A DNA stretch of 64,000 bases from Ethanoligenens sp047722935 (lineage in GTDB: Bacteria > Bacillota > Clostridia > Oscillospirales > Ethanoligenentaceae). The notes beneath the pieces were generated by a model, which was not told the DNA's origin, did no database searches, and worked only from the letters and a program-made list of their open reading frames with translations. Shown one piece after another: positions 35,075 through 43,938 of this stretch. A program made the position numbers and the translations under genes. The stretch spans positions 7,006 to 71,005 of the forward strand of contig JBDNZS010000009.1 of the NCBI GenBank assembly GCA_047722935.1, written 5' to 3'. Positions within the stretch are counted from its first letter, which is position 1. Every line of letters starts with the position of its first letter.

Positions 35075-35854
35075 ATGAAAAGACCGCCGGAAAAAGATAA
35101 TTCTGAAAGATGGCTGTTACCGTATTCAGACTTGATGAACCTATTGCTTATACTTTTCATCATTCTGTATGCTATGAGTAAAACCGATGTGCAAAAAGCC
35201 ACTCAAGTGGCGGAATCCATTCGCAAAGGGTTCAATGCGTCACAGCAGGCGACCCAACAAAGTCCGGTGTCACAGAAAACAACCAGTACCAATGATGGTG
35301 CGAGTACTTCGGCAACCTCCTCCAGTGCGTCGGCGGCGACGCAGGACTGGTCGGCATTGTACGATCAGGTGGCAAAGATGGTGTCGCAGGCAAACCTGCA
35401 AAACAATGTGGATTTATCATCAACATCCAAGGGACTGGTAATCACATTGAAAGATAATACACTTTACGCACCAGGTTCTGCGGTGATGAATCCGGCGGGG
35501 CAGAATCTGGTGTTGAAGATCGGAGACGCACTCAAGCAAGTGGATTACGCGTTGATTATAGTGGAAGGGCACACGGACTCCGACGCCATCCACAATGCAC
35601 AATTTCAAGATAATATCGATCTTAGCTCATCCAGAGCGGATAATGTGGAACGCGCATTGATTACAAGGGGCTTGGACGACAAGAAGATTGCAGCTATGGG
35701 GCGGGCGGACACGGTGCCCATCGCGCCCAATGATACAGCCGCAAACAAAGCAAGGAACCGTCGGGTGGTCATCAGCATTTATAAGAGTCTTTCCAACTTG
35801 ACAGCCGATCAGGTACTTGATGTGACGCAGCTGGAATCCACTGCGGGAAAATAG
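35075..35854 (+). CDS. motB: MotB flagellar stator protein
   Basis: 259 aa. A short basic N-terminus is followed by a single membrane helix containing the ion-binding D19 in WLLPYSDLMNLLLILFIILY. A Ser/Thr/Gln-rich plug and linker follow (about 50-95). The C-terminal OmpA-like peptidoglycan-binding domain (about 120-235) has IIVEGHTDSDAIHN, LSSSRADNVERALI and ARNRRVVISIYKS. It anchors the stator to the wall. Located 83 bp after motA. Confidence 0.95.
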   Translation: MKRPPEKDNSERWLLPYSDLMNLLLILFIILYAMSKTDVQKATQVAESIRKGFNASQQATQQSPVSQKTTSTNDGASTSATSSSASAATQDWSALYDQVAKMVSQANLQNNVDLSSTSKGLVITLKDNTLYAPGSAVMNPAGQNLVLKIGDALKQVDYALIIVEGHTDSDAIHNAQFQDNIDLSSSRADNVERALITRGLDDKKIAAMGRADTVPIAPNDTAANKARNRRVVISIYKSLSNLTADQVLDVTQLESTAGK

Positions 35855-35861
35855 GATTTTC

Positions 35862-35890
35862 TTGACTTTGCACCGGTGGGTTGTTAAACT
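35862..35890 (+). promoter_or_regulatory. Sigma-A promoter upstream of glyS
   Basis: TTGACT, 17-base spacer, TAAACT. It leaves a leader of about 155 bases before the glyS ATG. The leader contains a GCTGC/GCAGC inverted repeat near 35947-35970 and GC-rich inverted segments before a T-run near 36034. I do not see the conserved T-box AGGGTGGNACCGCG. Confidence 0.7.
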
Positions 35891-36054
35891 ATATAAGATG
35901 TATGAAAAGGCGGAAGTCAATCGCTTGCGCGCAGCACAAGGGGAAGCTGCGGTTGCACCAGGTGGGCAGCGTGTAAACGGATTGATGGAGTTATCGAATA
36001 TGCGTAGTGCACGGGGCGGCTTTGGCGGCCCACATTTTTTTGGAGGCTTTAAGA

Positions 36055-37434
36055 ATGCTGGCGAATAGCGAAAAAAGCATGGAAAAACTGGTGGCGCTCT
36101 GCAAAGGCAGAGGCTATATTTATGCGGGCTCGGAGATCTATGGCGGTCTGGCCAATACATGGGATTATGGTCCGCTTGGCGTGGAGTTTAAAAACAACGT
36201 CAAGCGCGCATGGTGGAAAAAATTCATTCAGGAATCCCCCTACAATGTCGGGCTGGACAGCGCCATCCTAATGAACCCGCAGGTGTGGGTGGCGACCGGT
36301 CATGTTGGCAATTTTTCCGATCCACTTATGGACTGCAAAGATTGCAAGACCCGCCACCGTGCGGATAAGCTCATTGAAGATGCGGCCGGCGTTTCCCCGA
36401 ATGGCTGGAGTTTTGAGCAGATGCAGGAGTTTATTGAGCAGCGCGGTATCAAATGCCCGGTCTGCGGCTCAACCAACTTTACCGATATTCGCAATTTTAA
36501 TCTGATGTTCCGCACGTTTCAGGGTGTGACGGAGGATGCCAAAGCACAACTCTATCTGCGTCCGGAAACCGCGCAGGGGATCTTCGTCAACTTTTTAAAC
36601 GTGCAGCGCACATCCCGCCGGAAAGTGCCCTTTGGCATTGGGCAGATTGGAAAATCATTCCGTAACGAGATTACGCCGGGCAACTTTACATTTCGTATCC
36701 GTGAGTTTGAGCAAATGGAACTGGAGTTCTTTTGCAAACCGGGTACTGATCTGGACTGGTTCCATTATTGGAAAGATACCTGTGAAAACTGGCTGCTGTC
36801 CTTGGGATTGACAAAAGATAGCATTCGTTTGCGCGACCATGATGAAAAGGAATTGAGTTTTTACTCCAAGGCGACCACCGATATCGAATTTCATTTCCCG
36901 TTTGGCTGGGGCGAACTTTGGGGCATTGCCGACCGCACGGATTATGATTTGAAAGCCCACATCAGGCAAAGCGGAAAAGATCTTGATTATTTTGATCCGG
37001 AGACCAACGAGCGGTATGTGCCTTTTGTCATTGAACCGTCTTTGGGCGCCGACCGCGTGGCGCTGGCGTTTTTGGTGAACGCGTATGATGAAGAAGTCGT
37101 TAACGAAAAAGAGGTACGCACAGTTCTACACCTGCATCCGGCGCTGGCGCCGTATAAAGCCGCTGTACTGCCGCTCTCGAAAAAGTTGAGTGACTCGGCG
37201 CTGCTGATCTATCAGGAACTCAGTAAATATTTTTCTACGGAATACGACGATTCCGGTTCGATTGGGAAACGCTATCGCAGGCAGGATGAGATCGGTACAC
37301 CGATTTGTATCACGTACGATTTTGACTCTCAGAGTGATGGCTGCGTGACAGTACGCGACCGGGACTCCATGAAACAGGAACGTATTTCAATCGACGCGCT
37401 TAAAAAATATGTCCAGGATCAACTGGCGTTTTAA
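36055..37434 (+). CDS. glyS: Glycyl-tRNA synthetase (dimeric type)
   Basis: 459 aa from ATG 36055, 8 bases after TGGAGG. The single-chain class II form: GGLANTWDYGPLGVEFKNNV near the start, then LYLRPETAQGIFVNF with KVPFGIGQIGKSFRNEITPG (motif 2) and VIEPSLGADRVALAFL (motif 3). A C-terminal anticodon domain lies at about 360-459. It charges tRNA-Gly. It stands alone between motB and the ger operon, with its own promoter and terminator. Confidence 0.96.
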   Translation: MLANSEKSMEKLVALCKGRGYIYAGSEIYGGLANTWDYGPLGVEFKNNVKRAWWKKFIQESPYNVGLDSAILMNPQVWVATGHVGNFSDPLMDCKDCKTRHRADKLIEDAAGVSPNGWSFEQMQEFIEQRGIKCPVCGSTNFTDIRNFNLMFRTFQGVTEDAKAQLYLRPETAQGIFVNFLNVQRTSRRKVPFGIGQIGKSFRNEITPGNFTFRIREFEQMELEFFCKPGTDLDWFHYWKDTCENWLLSLGLTKDSIRLRDHDEKELSFYSKATTDIEFHFPFGWGELWGIADRTDYDLKAHIRQSGKDLDYFDPETNERYVPFVIEPSLGADRVALAFLVNAYDEEVVNEKEVRTVLHLHPALAPYKAAVLPLSKKLSDSALLIYQELSKYFSTEYDDSGSIGKRYRRQDEIGTPICITYDFDSQSDGCVTVRDRDSMKQERISIDALKKYVQDQLAF

Positions 37435-37465
37435 ACCGCCCGTACCATTTGGACCTTGATGCAAG

Positions 37466-37500
37466 AAACCGGCTTCCCATGATTGGGAGGCCGGTTTTTC
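37466..37500 (+). terminator. Rho-independent terminator after glyS
   Basis: AAACCGGC-TTCCCA, loop TGAT, TGGGA-GGCCGGTTTTT: a long stem ending in a T-run, about 30 bp after the stop. Confidence 0.9.
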
Positions 37501-37587
37501 TGTCGTGCCGCCGTGCATAAAATTCCATTTGGATGGTTATACCATCTAAGAGAACGTGGGCAGGGATTTGCCGGAAAGGCGGACGGA

Positions 37588-39123
37588 ATGCTAAAAGATT
37601 GGTGGACAAAAATCAATATTTGGCGGCAGACGCAGGCTGCCAAAGGGATTGGTGACCAGACGCAGACTTACACACCGGTATATGCGTCGTTGACCGACAA
37701 TATGGTATATTTTAATGGAAGTTTGGCGGATACCGCCGACTATGTTCATAAAAAGCTGGTGTTTTGCGGACACCCCTGTGAAATGATGTATATCGACAAC
37801 ATGGTTGACAAAATGGTATTGTCCGAAAGCGTGCTTGTTCCGTTAGCCAAGGCAGAGAGACCGGCGGGACTTGCAGAAGGAGAACCGTTTTATACATGGG
37901 TACGTGATTATGTGCTTTCCTCCACCGACCAGCGCGAAGTGTTTAACCTGGAAGAACTGCTTTGGCTGATGATGTCGGGTTTTGCGGTGCTGCTTATCGA
38001 CGGCTATGCAAAAGCAATGGTTTTTGGGCTGCAAGGCTTCAAGATCAGAGGGATCGATGAGCCCAATATTGACCGTGTTCTTCGTGGCTCGCGTGAGGGA
38101 TTTGTGGAGGCTTTGCGCATTAACATTATGATGATGCGCCGCCGCATGAAAACAACAAATCTTAAATTTGAAACGTATGTGCTGGGACGGGAAAGTAAGA
38201 CAGAGGTCTGTTTGGCGTATATCAAGGGCGCGGTAGCAGATTCTGTTTTGTCAAAGATTAGGGATCGCCTACAGCATATTGATATGGAGACGGTGCTGGC
38301 TTCCGGCATGATCCAGCCGTTTTTTGAGGAAAAAATCACCTTGTTTTCCACAGTGGGGTACACAGAACGGCCGGATACTCTTTGCGCGAAGCTCAGTGAA
38401 GGACGGGTGGGCATTCTCGTGGATGGAACCCCCATGGCGATTTTTGCACCTCATCTGTTTGCGGATAATTTCACAAGTGTGGACGACTACGCAACCAGTT
38501 TTTATTACGGTACGTTTACCCGTGTATTAAAGTATCTCTCGTTTTATATCTCGGTTTTTTTGCCCGGAATGTATGTGGCGGTCGGCAGTTTCCATCAGGA
38601 ACAGCTGCCCACGCAACTTTTGTTCACGCTGGCGCAGTCTGAACAAAACACGCCGTTCTCTCTCGTTTTTGAGGCTCTTTTCATGCAGGTGATTTATGAG
38701 GTGCTGCGGGAGGCGGGGCTGCGCGCGCCCAGGCAGCTTGGTTCGGCACTCAATATCGTGGGTGCGTTCCTGATCGGGCAGGCGGCTGTATCGGCCGGGT
38801 TGATCGGCGCGCCGATGGTCATCGTCGTCTCGCTTACGGCAACGACTTCCCTTGTGGTGCCAACTTTGTATGAACCGAGCATCATCATGCGGTTTGCGTT
38901 TATCCTGTTGGCGGGGATGGCAGGCTTTTATGGTATTGTGATTGGCTCGTCCTTTTTCCTGGTGATGATGTGCGGAAACAAGGCGTATGATATACCGTAT
39001 ATGGCGCCTTTGGCTCCGTTTGACCTGTTTGCCGTGCGGGACACAATCTTCCGTGCACCCTGGAATGTTTTGAACAGGAAAGCGCATCGGGCACAGGATT
39101 ATACCGGCTCGAATGCGCAGTAA
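37588..39123 (+). CDS. gerA: GerA-family spore germinant receptor subunit A
   Basis: 511 aa from ATG 37588, 8 bases after AAAGG. The soluble N-terminal part (about 1-270) has CEMMYIDNMVDKMVLSESVL, VLRGSREGFVEALRINIMMM RRRM and VGILVDGTPMAIFAPHLF in order, all GerA marks. Four to five membrane segments follow (about 285-480), including LGSALNIVGAFLIGQAAVSA. It sits in the inner spore membrane as part of a germinant receptor. gerB follows 14 bp later. It is good evidence that the host forms endospores. Confidence 0.95.
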   Translation: MLKDWWTKINIWRQTQAAKGIGDQTQTYTPVYASLTDNMVYFNGSLADTADYVHKKLVFCGHPCEMMYIDNMVDKMVLSESVLVPLAKAERPAGLAEGEPFYTWVRDYVLSSTDQREVFNLEELLWLMMSGFAVLLIDGYAKAMVFGLQGFKIRGIDEPNIDRVLRGSREGFVEALRINIMMMRRRMKTTNLKFETYVLGRESKTEVCLAYIKGAVADSVLSKIRDRLQHIDMETVLASGMIQPFFEEKITLFSTVGYTERPDTLCAKLSEGRVGILVDGTPMAIFAPHLFADNFTSVDDYATSFYYGTFTRVLKYLSFYISVFLPGMYVAVGSFHQEQLPTQLLFTLAQSEQNTPFSLVFEALFMQVIYEVLREAGLRAPRQLGSALNIVGAFLIGQAAVSAGLIGAPMVIVVSLTATTSLVVPTLYEPSIIMRFAFILLAGMAGFYGIVIGSSFFLVMMCGNKAYDIPYMAPLAPFDLFAVRDTIFRAPWNVLNRKAHRAQDYTGSNAQ

Positions 39124-39137
39124 TAAGGGGAGACGGT

Positions 39138-40253
39138 ATGGAAAAACAGAGCTATGTGTCACCGGGACAGGTCATTGCCGCGTTAGTGATTACCCACTTG
39201 TTATATTCCACAGTGCATTTTCTTGCGTTGCACGCGGGTCGCTCCATACAGGATATCCTTCCGGCTGTTCTGGTCGCTTTTGCGATGAACTTTGTGATTG
39301 CCCTCCCGCTGCTTGCACTTCTAAAGCGGCATCAAGGAAAAGACCCGGTGGAATGCGCGGCCAATATTTTTGGCCGTGGCGCGGGTGCCGTGACAGGGAT
39401 CGTTTATTTTTTCTTTTTTGGATGCAACGCGGTACTCACGCAGATCGTGTTTCGAAATTACTATGTGGATGCAGTTGTGTCAGAGGCCAAAACATATGCC
39501 ATTATGCTCCCGCTTCTGGCTATCGTGGTCTATATGGTGTGCAAAGGATTTGAGAGCATCATGCGCTTTGGCACAATCATTTTTGCCATCTATGCCTTGG
39601 TTATGATTGTTCTCGTTGTTACGCTGATTCCGTCTGTCCGACCATCCATTGGAGCCCGTTTTCTGTTCCCGTTGTTCTTTAATGGCCCCGGTATATTTCT
39701 GCACGAGTTGCTTTCCCAGTTCAATCAGGACATGCAGATTGTCGCGTTGGCTTTCTGCGCGCCGTTTCTCAAAAGCGGCGTGCGGCTGGGCAAAGTTTTC
39801 GCAAAGTGGAACCTGCTTACATTCTTGATGGTGTTTGTGCTTTTCACACTGTGCGTTGTGGTGCTGGGGCCATTCGGCGCCAATCAGATGTTCCCGTTAC
39901 AGTCTCTCGCGGCACAATCGTCCGTAAGTGCGTTTGACCGGCTTGATCCGCTTTACGCCATGTCATGGATGTTGAATACGGTGTTGACCGTTGCCCTGTT
40001 CACCTGTTTGCAGGTGCAATGCCTAGAAAAAATGGGGTTTAACAAGCACAGGACAGCCAGAGTGATTATCGTTGGCCTCTTGAATACGGTGGCAGTCTAC
40101 ATTTTGCAGGGTAATGAGGCTTTGGCCCATGCAATCACCCTCAATTGGTATTGGGCAGCCATTAACCTGTTCGTCACGATTGTTTTGCCGCTGGTTCTTT
40201 TGATAGGAGACTGTATCGTGCGCGGAAGGAGAGCGGAACATGGGATGGCCTAA
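39138..40253 (+). CDS. gerB: GerB-family germinant receptor permease subunit
   Basis: 371 aa with about ten membrane helices. Opens VSPGQVIAALVITHLLYSTV and carries FGRGAGAVTGIVYFFFFGCN and VYMVCKGFESIMRFGTIIF, typical of the GerB/spore permease branch of the APC superfamily. It probably holds the germinant-binding pocket. Start ATG 39138 follows AAGGGGAGAC. The end overlaps gerC by 14 bp. Confidence 0.94.
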   Translation: MEKQSYVSPGQVIAALVITHLLYSTVHFLALHAGRSIQDILPAVLVAFAMNFVIALPLLALLKRHQGKDPVECAANIFGRGAGAVTGIVYFFFFGCNAVLTQIVFRNYYVDAVVSEAKTYAIMLPLLAIVVYMVCKGFESIMRFGTIIFAIYALVMIVLVVTLIPSVRPSIGARFLFPLFFNGPGIFLHELLSQFNQDMQIVALAFCAPFLKSGVRLGKVFAKWNLLTFLMVFVLFTLCVVVLGPFGANQMFPLQSLAAQSSVSAFDRLDPLYAMSWMLNTVLTVALFTCLQVQCLEKMGFNKHRTARVIIVGLLNTVAVYILQGNEALAHAITLNWYWAAINLFVTIVLPLVLLIGDCIVRGRRAEHGMA

Positions 40254-41529
40254 ATTGATGTTGGCTGTATCATTGAGCGCCATGGTGGCGCTTACAGGAT
40301 GTACGACATCCAGAGAACTGAAAGATATGGATATCGTGGAAGGGTTGGGGGTGGACCTGCTCCCAGATGGGGAATATCAGGCGACCTACCAGATTTTTCA
40401 GATGCAAACCGGAGCGGGCGGCGAGGCGGTCGACATTTTACAGACCAGCGGTTCGAACCTGTTCGATTGTTCCCGAAACGCCACCGTACAGACGGGTAAA
40501 CGGCTGTATTATTCCAATGAGCGCGTACTTGTGATTGGTTCTGCGGTCTGCCGTAAGGGGCTTACGCCACTCATGGACTTTTTTTCGCGTAACCACGAGT
40601 TGCGCATGGGGCAGCGCGTGTTCATGGCGGAAGGTCGCGCGGCCGATATTCTCACAGCGAAAAATGCCAATGGCGTCATCACGGCAAAGAATTTGGAACA
40701 GGTGGCGCTCAATGAAATTTATAATTCTAAAATCATGGATATGCAGCTTGGGGAAGTGATGGAAAGGATTTCAACGAAGAGCGACATGATTTTCATGCCG
40801 ACCCTTATCCACCGGAAGTACACGCCGGGTGGCAACATTTACAACGATGCAGGCAGTTCGCCCGGCGCGTATCCCAATAAAGGCAGTACGTCTTCCTCTG
40901 CCGGCAGTGTCTCCTCATCGAGTGCAGGAGGCTCATCTTCTTCGGACAGCGGAGGTGGGGGTGGAACTGGAGGTGGGGCGAGCAGCTCCGGCGGCGGGTC
41001 CTCCGGAGATCTGCAAAACAAAGAGGTGTTGGAGGTGGAACGGACAGCCGTATTCAACCAAGATGTGCAGTTTAGCGGGTTTATGACGCCAAACCAGACA
41101 CGCGGTTTTTTGTGGACGCGCAGCGGAGCAGTTGGCGGTGTCCTCATGCTCACTATGCACAACGGAATGATTGCCGGCGTTGAAGTAAAAGATAATTCTG
41201 CAAACCTGACGGTGCAGCCGCAGACGTTCACATTTGATATTTCGTTTAGAACCGCGCTTGGTGAAATAGAAAACAGCAGTGTGGATGTAACGACTCCCGC
41301 ATTTGAAAAGGAGATTATAGCGCTACAGAACAACGAGGTCAAACACGAGATACAGAGTGCGCTGGATGTGGCATTTTATGGAGCCAAAAGTGATATTTTT
41401 CGCATAGGAAGTAATTATTTTCGATTCCGGCCGGATCAATGGCGCACGCTTATGAATACATGGCCCATGTCCGGTCAAAATCTGAAACCAATCATCAATG
41501 TGCATTCCACGTTCAGTCTGCATGACTGA
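40240..41529 (+). CDS. gerC: GerC-family germinant receptor lipoprotein
   Basis: 429 aa. Lipoprotein signal peptide with lipobox LTGC (Cys21). Then RELKDMDIVEGLGVDLLPDG, a GerC hallmark, and domains 1 and 2 (about 25-200). A low-complexity stretch of Ser and Gly (about residues 207-262) splits the protein and is not usual in the family. The C-terminal GerC domain (about 263-429) has SVDVTTPAFEKEIIALQNNE and SDIFRIGSNYFRFRPDQW. It is attached to the outer face of the inner spore membrane. Overlaps gerB. Confidence 0.93.
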   Translation: MGWPKLMLAVSLSAMVALTGCTTSRELKDMDIVEGLGVDLLPDGEYQATYQIFQMQTGAGGEAVDILQTSGSNLFDCSRNATVQTGKRLYYSNERVLVIGSAVCRKGLTPLMDFFSRNHELRMGQRVFMAEGRAADILTAKNANGVITAKNLEQVALNEIYNSKIMDMQLGEVMERISTKSDMIFMPTLIHRKYTPGGNIYNDAGSSPGAYPNKGSTSSSAGSVSSSSAGGSSSSDSGGGGGTGGGASSSGGGSSGDLQNKEVLEVERTAVFNQDVQFSGFMTPNQTRGFLWTRSGAVGGVLMLTMHNGMIAGVEVKDNSANLTVQPQTFTFDISFRTALGEIENSSVDVTTPAFEKEIIALQNNEVKHEIQSALDVAFYGAKSDIFRIGSNYFRFRPDQWRTLMNTWPMSGQNLKPIINVHSTFSLHD

Positions 41530-41588
41530 CTGTGCGCTGTACCCAATCCCTGCGCCGCCGCAGGGCAAACATGCGCGAAAGGTTCAAG

Positions 41589-41630
41589 AGCCGTGCAGGC
41601 ACAAGTATCAAAATGCCTGCGGGGCTTTTT
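41589..41630 (+). terminator. Rho-independent terminator of gerABC
   Basis: AGCC-GT-GCAGGCA, 12-base loop, TGCCTGC-GG-GGCT followed by TTTT. About 60 bp after the gerC stop. Confidence 0.85.
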
Positions 41631-41765
41631 GGTGTTTTTAGCATGGATGCAGTTGGTTCCTCTCACAATTTTGAATGGTCGTGGCTGAATTTGCGGGTTT
41701 TGACTGCATATATTGAAAGTTCTCAAAAAAAGAACCGGTAACACATGGTTTTCATTTGCAAATGG

Positions 41766-41794
41766 TTGAATAAATACACGAGATAGAGTATAAT
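41766..41794 (+). promoter_or_regulatory. Sigma-A promoter for tig
   Basis: TTGAAT, 17-base spacer, TATAAT. A second element, TGCTATAAT at 41869-41877, is an extended -10 without a clear -35, 36 bp before the ATG. Confidence 0.75.
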
Positions 41795-41913
41795 AAGTTA
41801 CTTACTCTTCAATTGCTAAAAATTGATGGAACAAAAACCGAAAAACAGTGGCATCCCGGCCAGTGTTGTGCTATAATAACCAAGATAAGCAGTTAATTTT
41901 AGGAGGATGTCGG

Positions 41914-43257
41914 ATGAGTTTAACCAATTCCAATAAGGTCGATACCAATCAATATGAGCTTGAAATAGCCGTTGACAAGGATAAATTTCAAGAAGCGGTG
42001 CAAAAAGCCTATAAAAAAAATGTGACCAAGATGAATGTGCCCGGTTTCCGCAAAGGCCACGCGCCGCGCTCGGTGGTGGAAAAGTTGTACGGCGAGGGCG
42101 TCTTTTTTGAGGATGCAGTCAATTCTCTGTACCCTGTGGCGTATGAAGAGGCCGTCAAATCTGCCGGTATCGAGCCGGTAGACCGCGCTGACATCAAAAT
42201 TGATAAAGTGGACGGTGACGGGTTTACGTTTAAGGCAACCGTCACGGTGAAACCTGAGGTGGAGATCGGCGCGTATAAGGGGCTGAAAGCCACTAAATAC
42301 ATTGAAAAAGCCACGGATGAAGACGTGACCAAAGAAGTCGATCGCGTGCGTGATCGCAATGCGCGGGTCATCACGGTGGAAGACCGCGCCGCTGAGCAAG
42401 GTGATATCACCAATATCAATTTTGAAGGTTTTGTGGACGGCACAGCGTTTGATGGCGGAAAAGCTGACGGACAGGACTTGGAACTTGGTTCCGGCCAGTT
42501 CATCCCCGGCTTTGAGGAGCAAATTGTCGGTCATAAAACCGATGAGGAATTTGATGTAAATGTCACGTTCCCGGAACAGTATCAGGCTGCTGAACTGGCA
42601 GGGAAACCGGCTGTGTTCAAGGTGAAGATCAATGAGATCAAAAAACGCGAACTGCCGGATTTGGACGATGAATTTGCCAAGGATGTCAGCGAGTTCGATA
42701 CATTGGATTCTTACAAAGACGATGTACGCCAGCATATTCAGGAGCACAAGGATGAACATGCGCAGAGCGACGTCGAGGACGCATTGCTCGATCAGGTAGT
42801 CGAAGGGCTGAAAGCCGAGATTCCTGCGGTCATGTATGAGCGCTCTATCGATAGCTATGTGCAGGATTTTGATTATCGGTTGCAGGCGCAGGGCCTGAAC
42901 CTGCAGACCTATCTTCAGTATACTGGCATGGACATGGATAAATTCCGTGAAACGTTCCAAGAGCAGGCTGAGCATCAAGTGAAGCTGCGTCTCGCACTGG
43001 AAAAGATTGCGGAAATTGAGAATTTCGTCGTGACCGATGAAGATGTTGAGGCGGAATACAAACGTCTGGCGGAAGAGTATAAGACTGATATCGAGCGCAT
43101 CAAAACCGCCATCGACCGTGAAACCACCGAAAAAGACATCAAGATTAACCGCGCGATCGACTTGGTTAAGGACACAGGGGAAGTGACCGAGGTGGAAGGT
43201 ATCAATCCCAAACACCAGCATCACGACCATGACCATGAAGAAGCGCAAGCAGAGTGA
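41914..43257 (+). CDS. tig: Trigger factor (ribosome-associated chaperone / PPIase)
   Basis: 447 aa from ATG 41914, with AGGAGG 7 bases upstream. The ribosome-binding N-domain has the signature VPGFRKGHAPRSVVEK. The FKBP-type domain (about 150-240) has EQGDITNINFEGFVDGTAFD and GQFIPGFEEQIVGHK. The C-domain is helical and ends in a His/Asp/Glu-rich tail (KHQHHDHDHEEAQAE) that could bind metal. It folds nascent chains at the exit tunnel. clpP and clpX follow, the common order. Confidence 0.97.
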   Translation: MSLTNSNKVDTNQYELEIAVDKDKFQEAVQKAYKKNVTKMNVPGFRKGHAPRSVVEKLYGEGVFFEDAVNSLYPVAYEEAVKSAGIEPVDRADIKIDKVDGDGFTFKATVTVKPEVEIGAYKGLKATKYIEKATDEDVTKEVDRVRDRNARVITVEDRAAEQGDITNINFEGFVDGTAFDGGKADGQDLELGSGQFIPGFEEQIVGHKTDEEFDVNVTFPEQYQAAELAGKPAVFKVKINEIKKRELPDLDDEFAKDVSEFDTLDSYKDDVRQHIQEHKDEHAQSDVEDALLDQVVEGLKAEIPAVMYERSIDSYVQDFDYRLQAQGLNLQTYLQYTGMDMDKFRETFQEQAEHQVKLRLALEKIAEIENFVVTDEDVEAEYKRLAEEYKTDIERIKTAIDRETTEKDIKINRAIDLVKDTGEVTEVEGINPKHQHHDHDHEEAQAE

Positions 43258-43341
43258 TTACTTCTGGGTGCCGCAAGGGACTCTTTGAATTTACAAATCA
43301 CGCATGAATATGCAGACGACCTGTAAAGGAGTTGTTGTGAA

Positions 43342-43926
43342 ATGGCAAATCTCGTTCCTTATGTAATCGAGCAGACAAGTCGCGGCGAACGTTCTTATGA
43401 TATCTTCTCCCGCTTGCTCAACGACCGCATCATCATGCTTTCTGATCAGGTCAACGATGTGTCCGCCAGTCTCGTGGTGGCGCAGCTGCTGTTCCTGGAA
43501 GGTCAGGATCCCGATAAGGACATCCAGCTTTATATCAATAGCCCCGGCGGTTCCATTACGTCCGGTATGGCAATCTTTGATACGATGCAGTATGTTAAAT
43601 GCGATGTATCTACCATTTGCATCGGCATGGCGGCCAGTATGGGTTCGTTTTTGCTGGCAGCGGGTGCAAAGGGAAAACGCTTTGCACTGCCAAACAGTGA
43701 AATTATGATTCATCAGCCTTCGGGTGGCGCACAGGGGCAGGCCAGTGATATCAAAATCGCGGCCGAGCACATCATTCGTATTCGTAAACGGATGAACCAA
43801 TTGTATTCCGGTTTTACCGGCAAACCGATCGAAGACATTGAACGCGACACCGAGCGCGATAATTTCCTGACTGCCGAAGAAGCCGTGGCATACGGACTGG
43901 TGGATAAGGTTATTACAAAAAGATAA
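43342..43926 (+). CDS. clpP: ClpP protease subunit
   Basis: 194 aa. Catalytic triad S99 (IGMAASMGSF), H124 (IMIHQPSGG) and D173 (DTERDNF) are all in place. The oxyanion region has YINSPGGSITSGMAIFDTM. It forms the tetradecameric chamber that degrades proteins fed by ClpX, encoded next. GGAGTTGTTG precedes the ATG. Confidence 0.97.
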   Translation: MANLVPYVIEQTSRGERSYDIFSRLLNDRIIMLSDQVNDVSASLVVAQLLFLEGQDPDKDIQLYINSPGGSITSGMAIFDTMQYVKCDVSTICIGMAASMGSFLLAAGAKGKRFALPNSEIMIHQPSGGAQGQASDIKIAAEHIIRIRKRMNQLYSGFTGKPIEDIERDTERDNFLTAEEAVAYGLVDKVITKR

Positions 43927-43938
43927 GGCAGGTGCTTT

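Larger units (their letters stand above)
41530..41913 (+). other. gerC-tig intergenic region
   Basis: Nearly 400 bp without a gene I can support. It contains the gerC terminator (41589-41630) and two possible tig promoters (41766-41794 and an extended -10 at 41869-41877). A + strand frame from 41532 has no ribosome site and overlaps the terminator. Confidence 0.7.

Noticed and set aside
35937..35975. T-box-like GGTGGGCAGCG in the glyS leader
   Set aside because: Only partial resemblance to AGGGTGGNACCGCG; the invariant ACC is missing.
35862..36068. 68-codon frame between motB and glyS
   Set aside because: Its start lies inside the sigma-A promoter of glyS and its end runs past the glyS ATG; composition not protein-like.
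41532..41741. 69-codon frame after gerC
   Set aside because: Covers the gerABC terminator and has no ribosome site.
41920..43248. 442-codon open frame antisense to tig
   Set aside because: It mirrors the strong codon bias of tig, which has all trigger factor motifs; no ribosome site or family likeness on the - strand.
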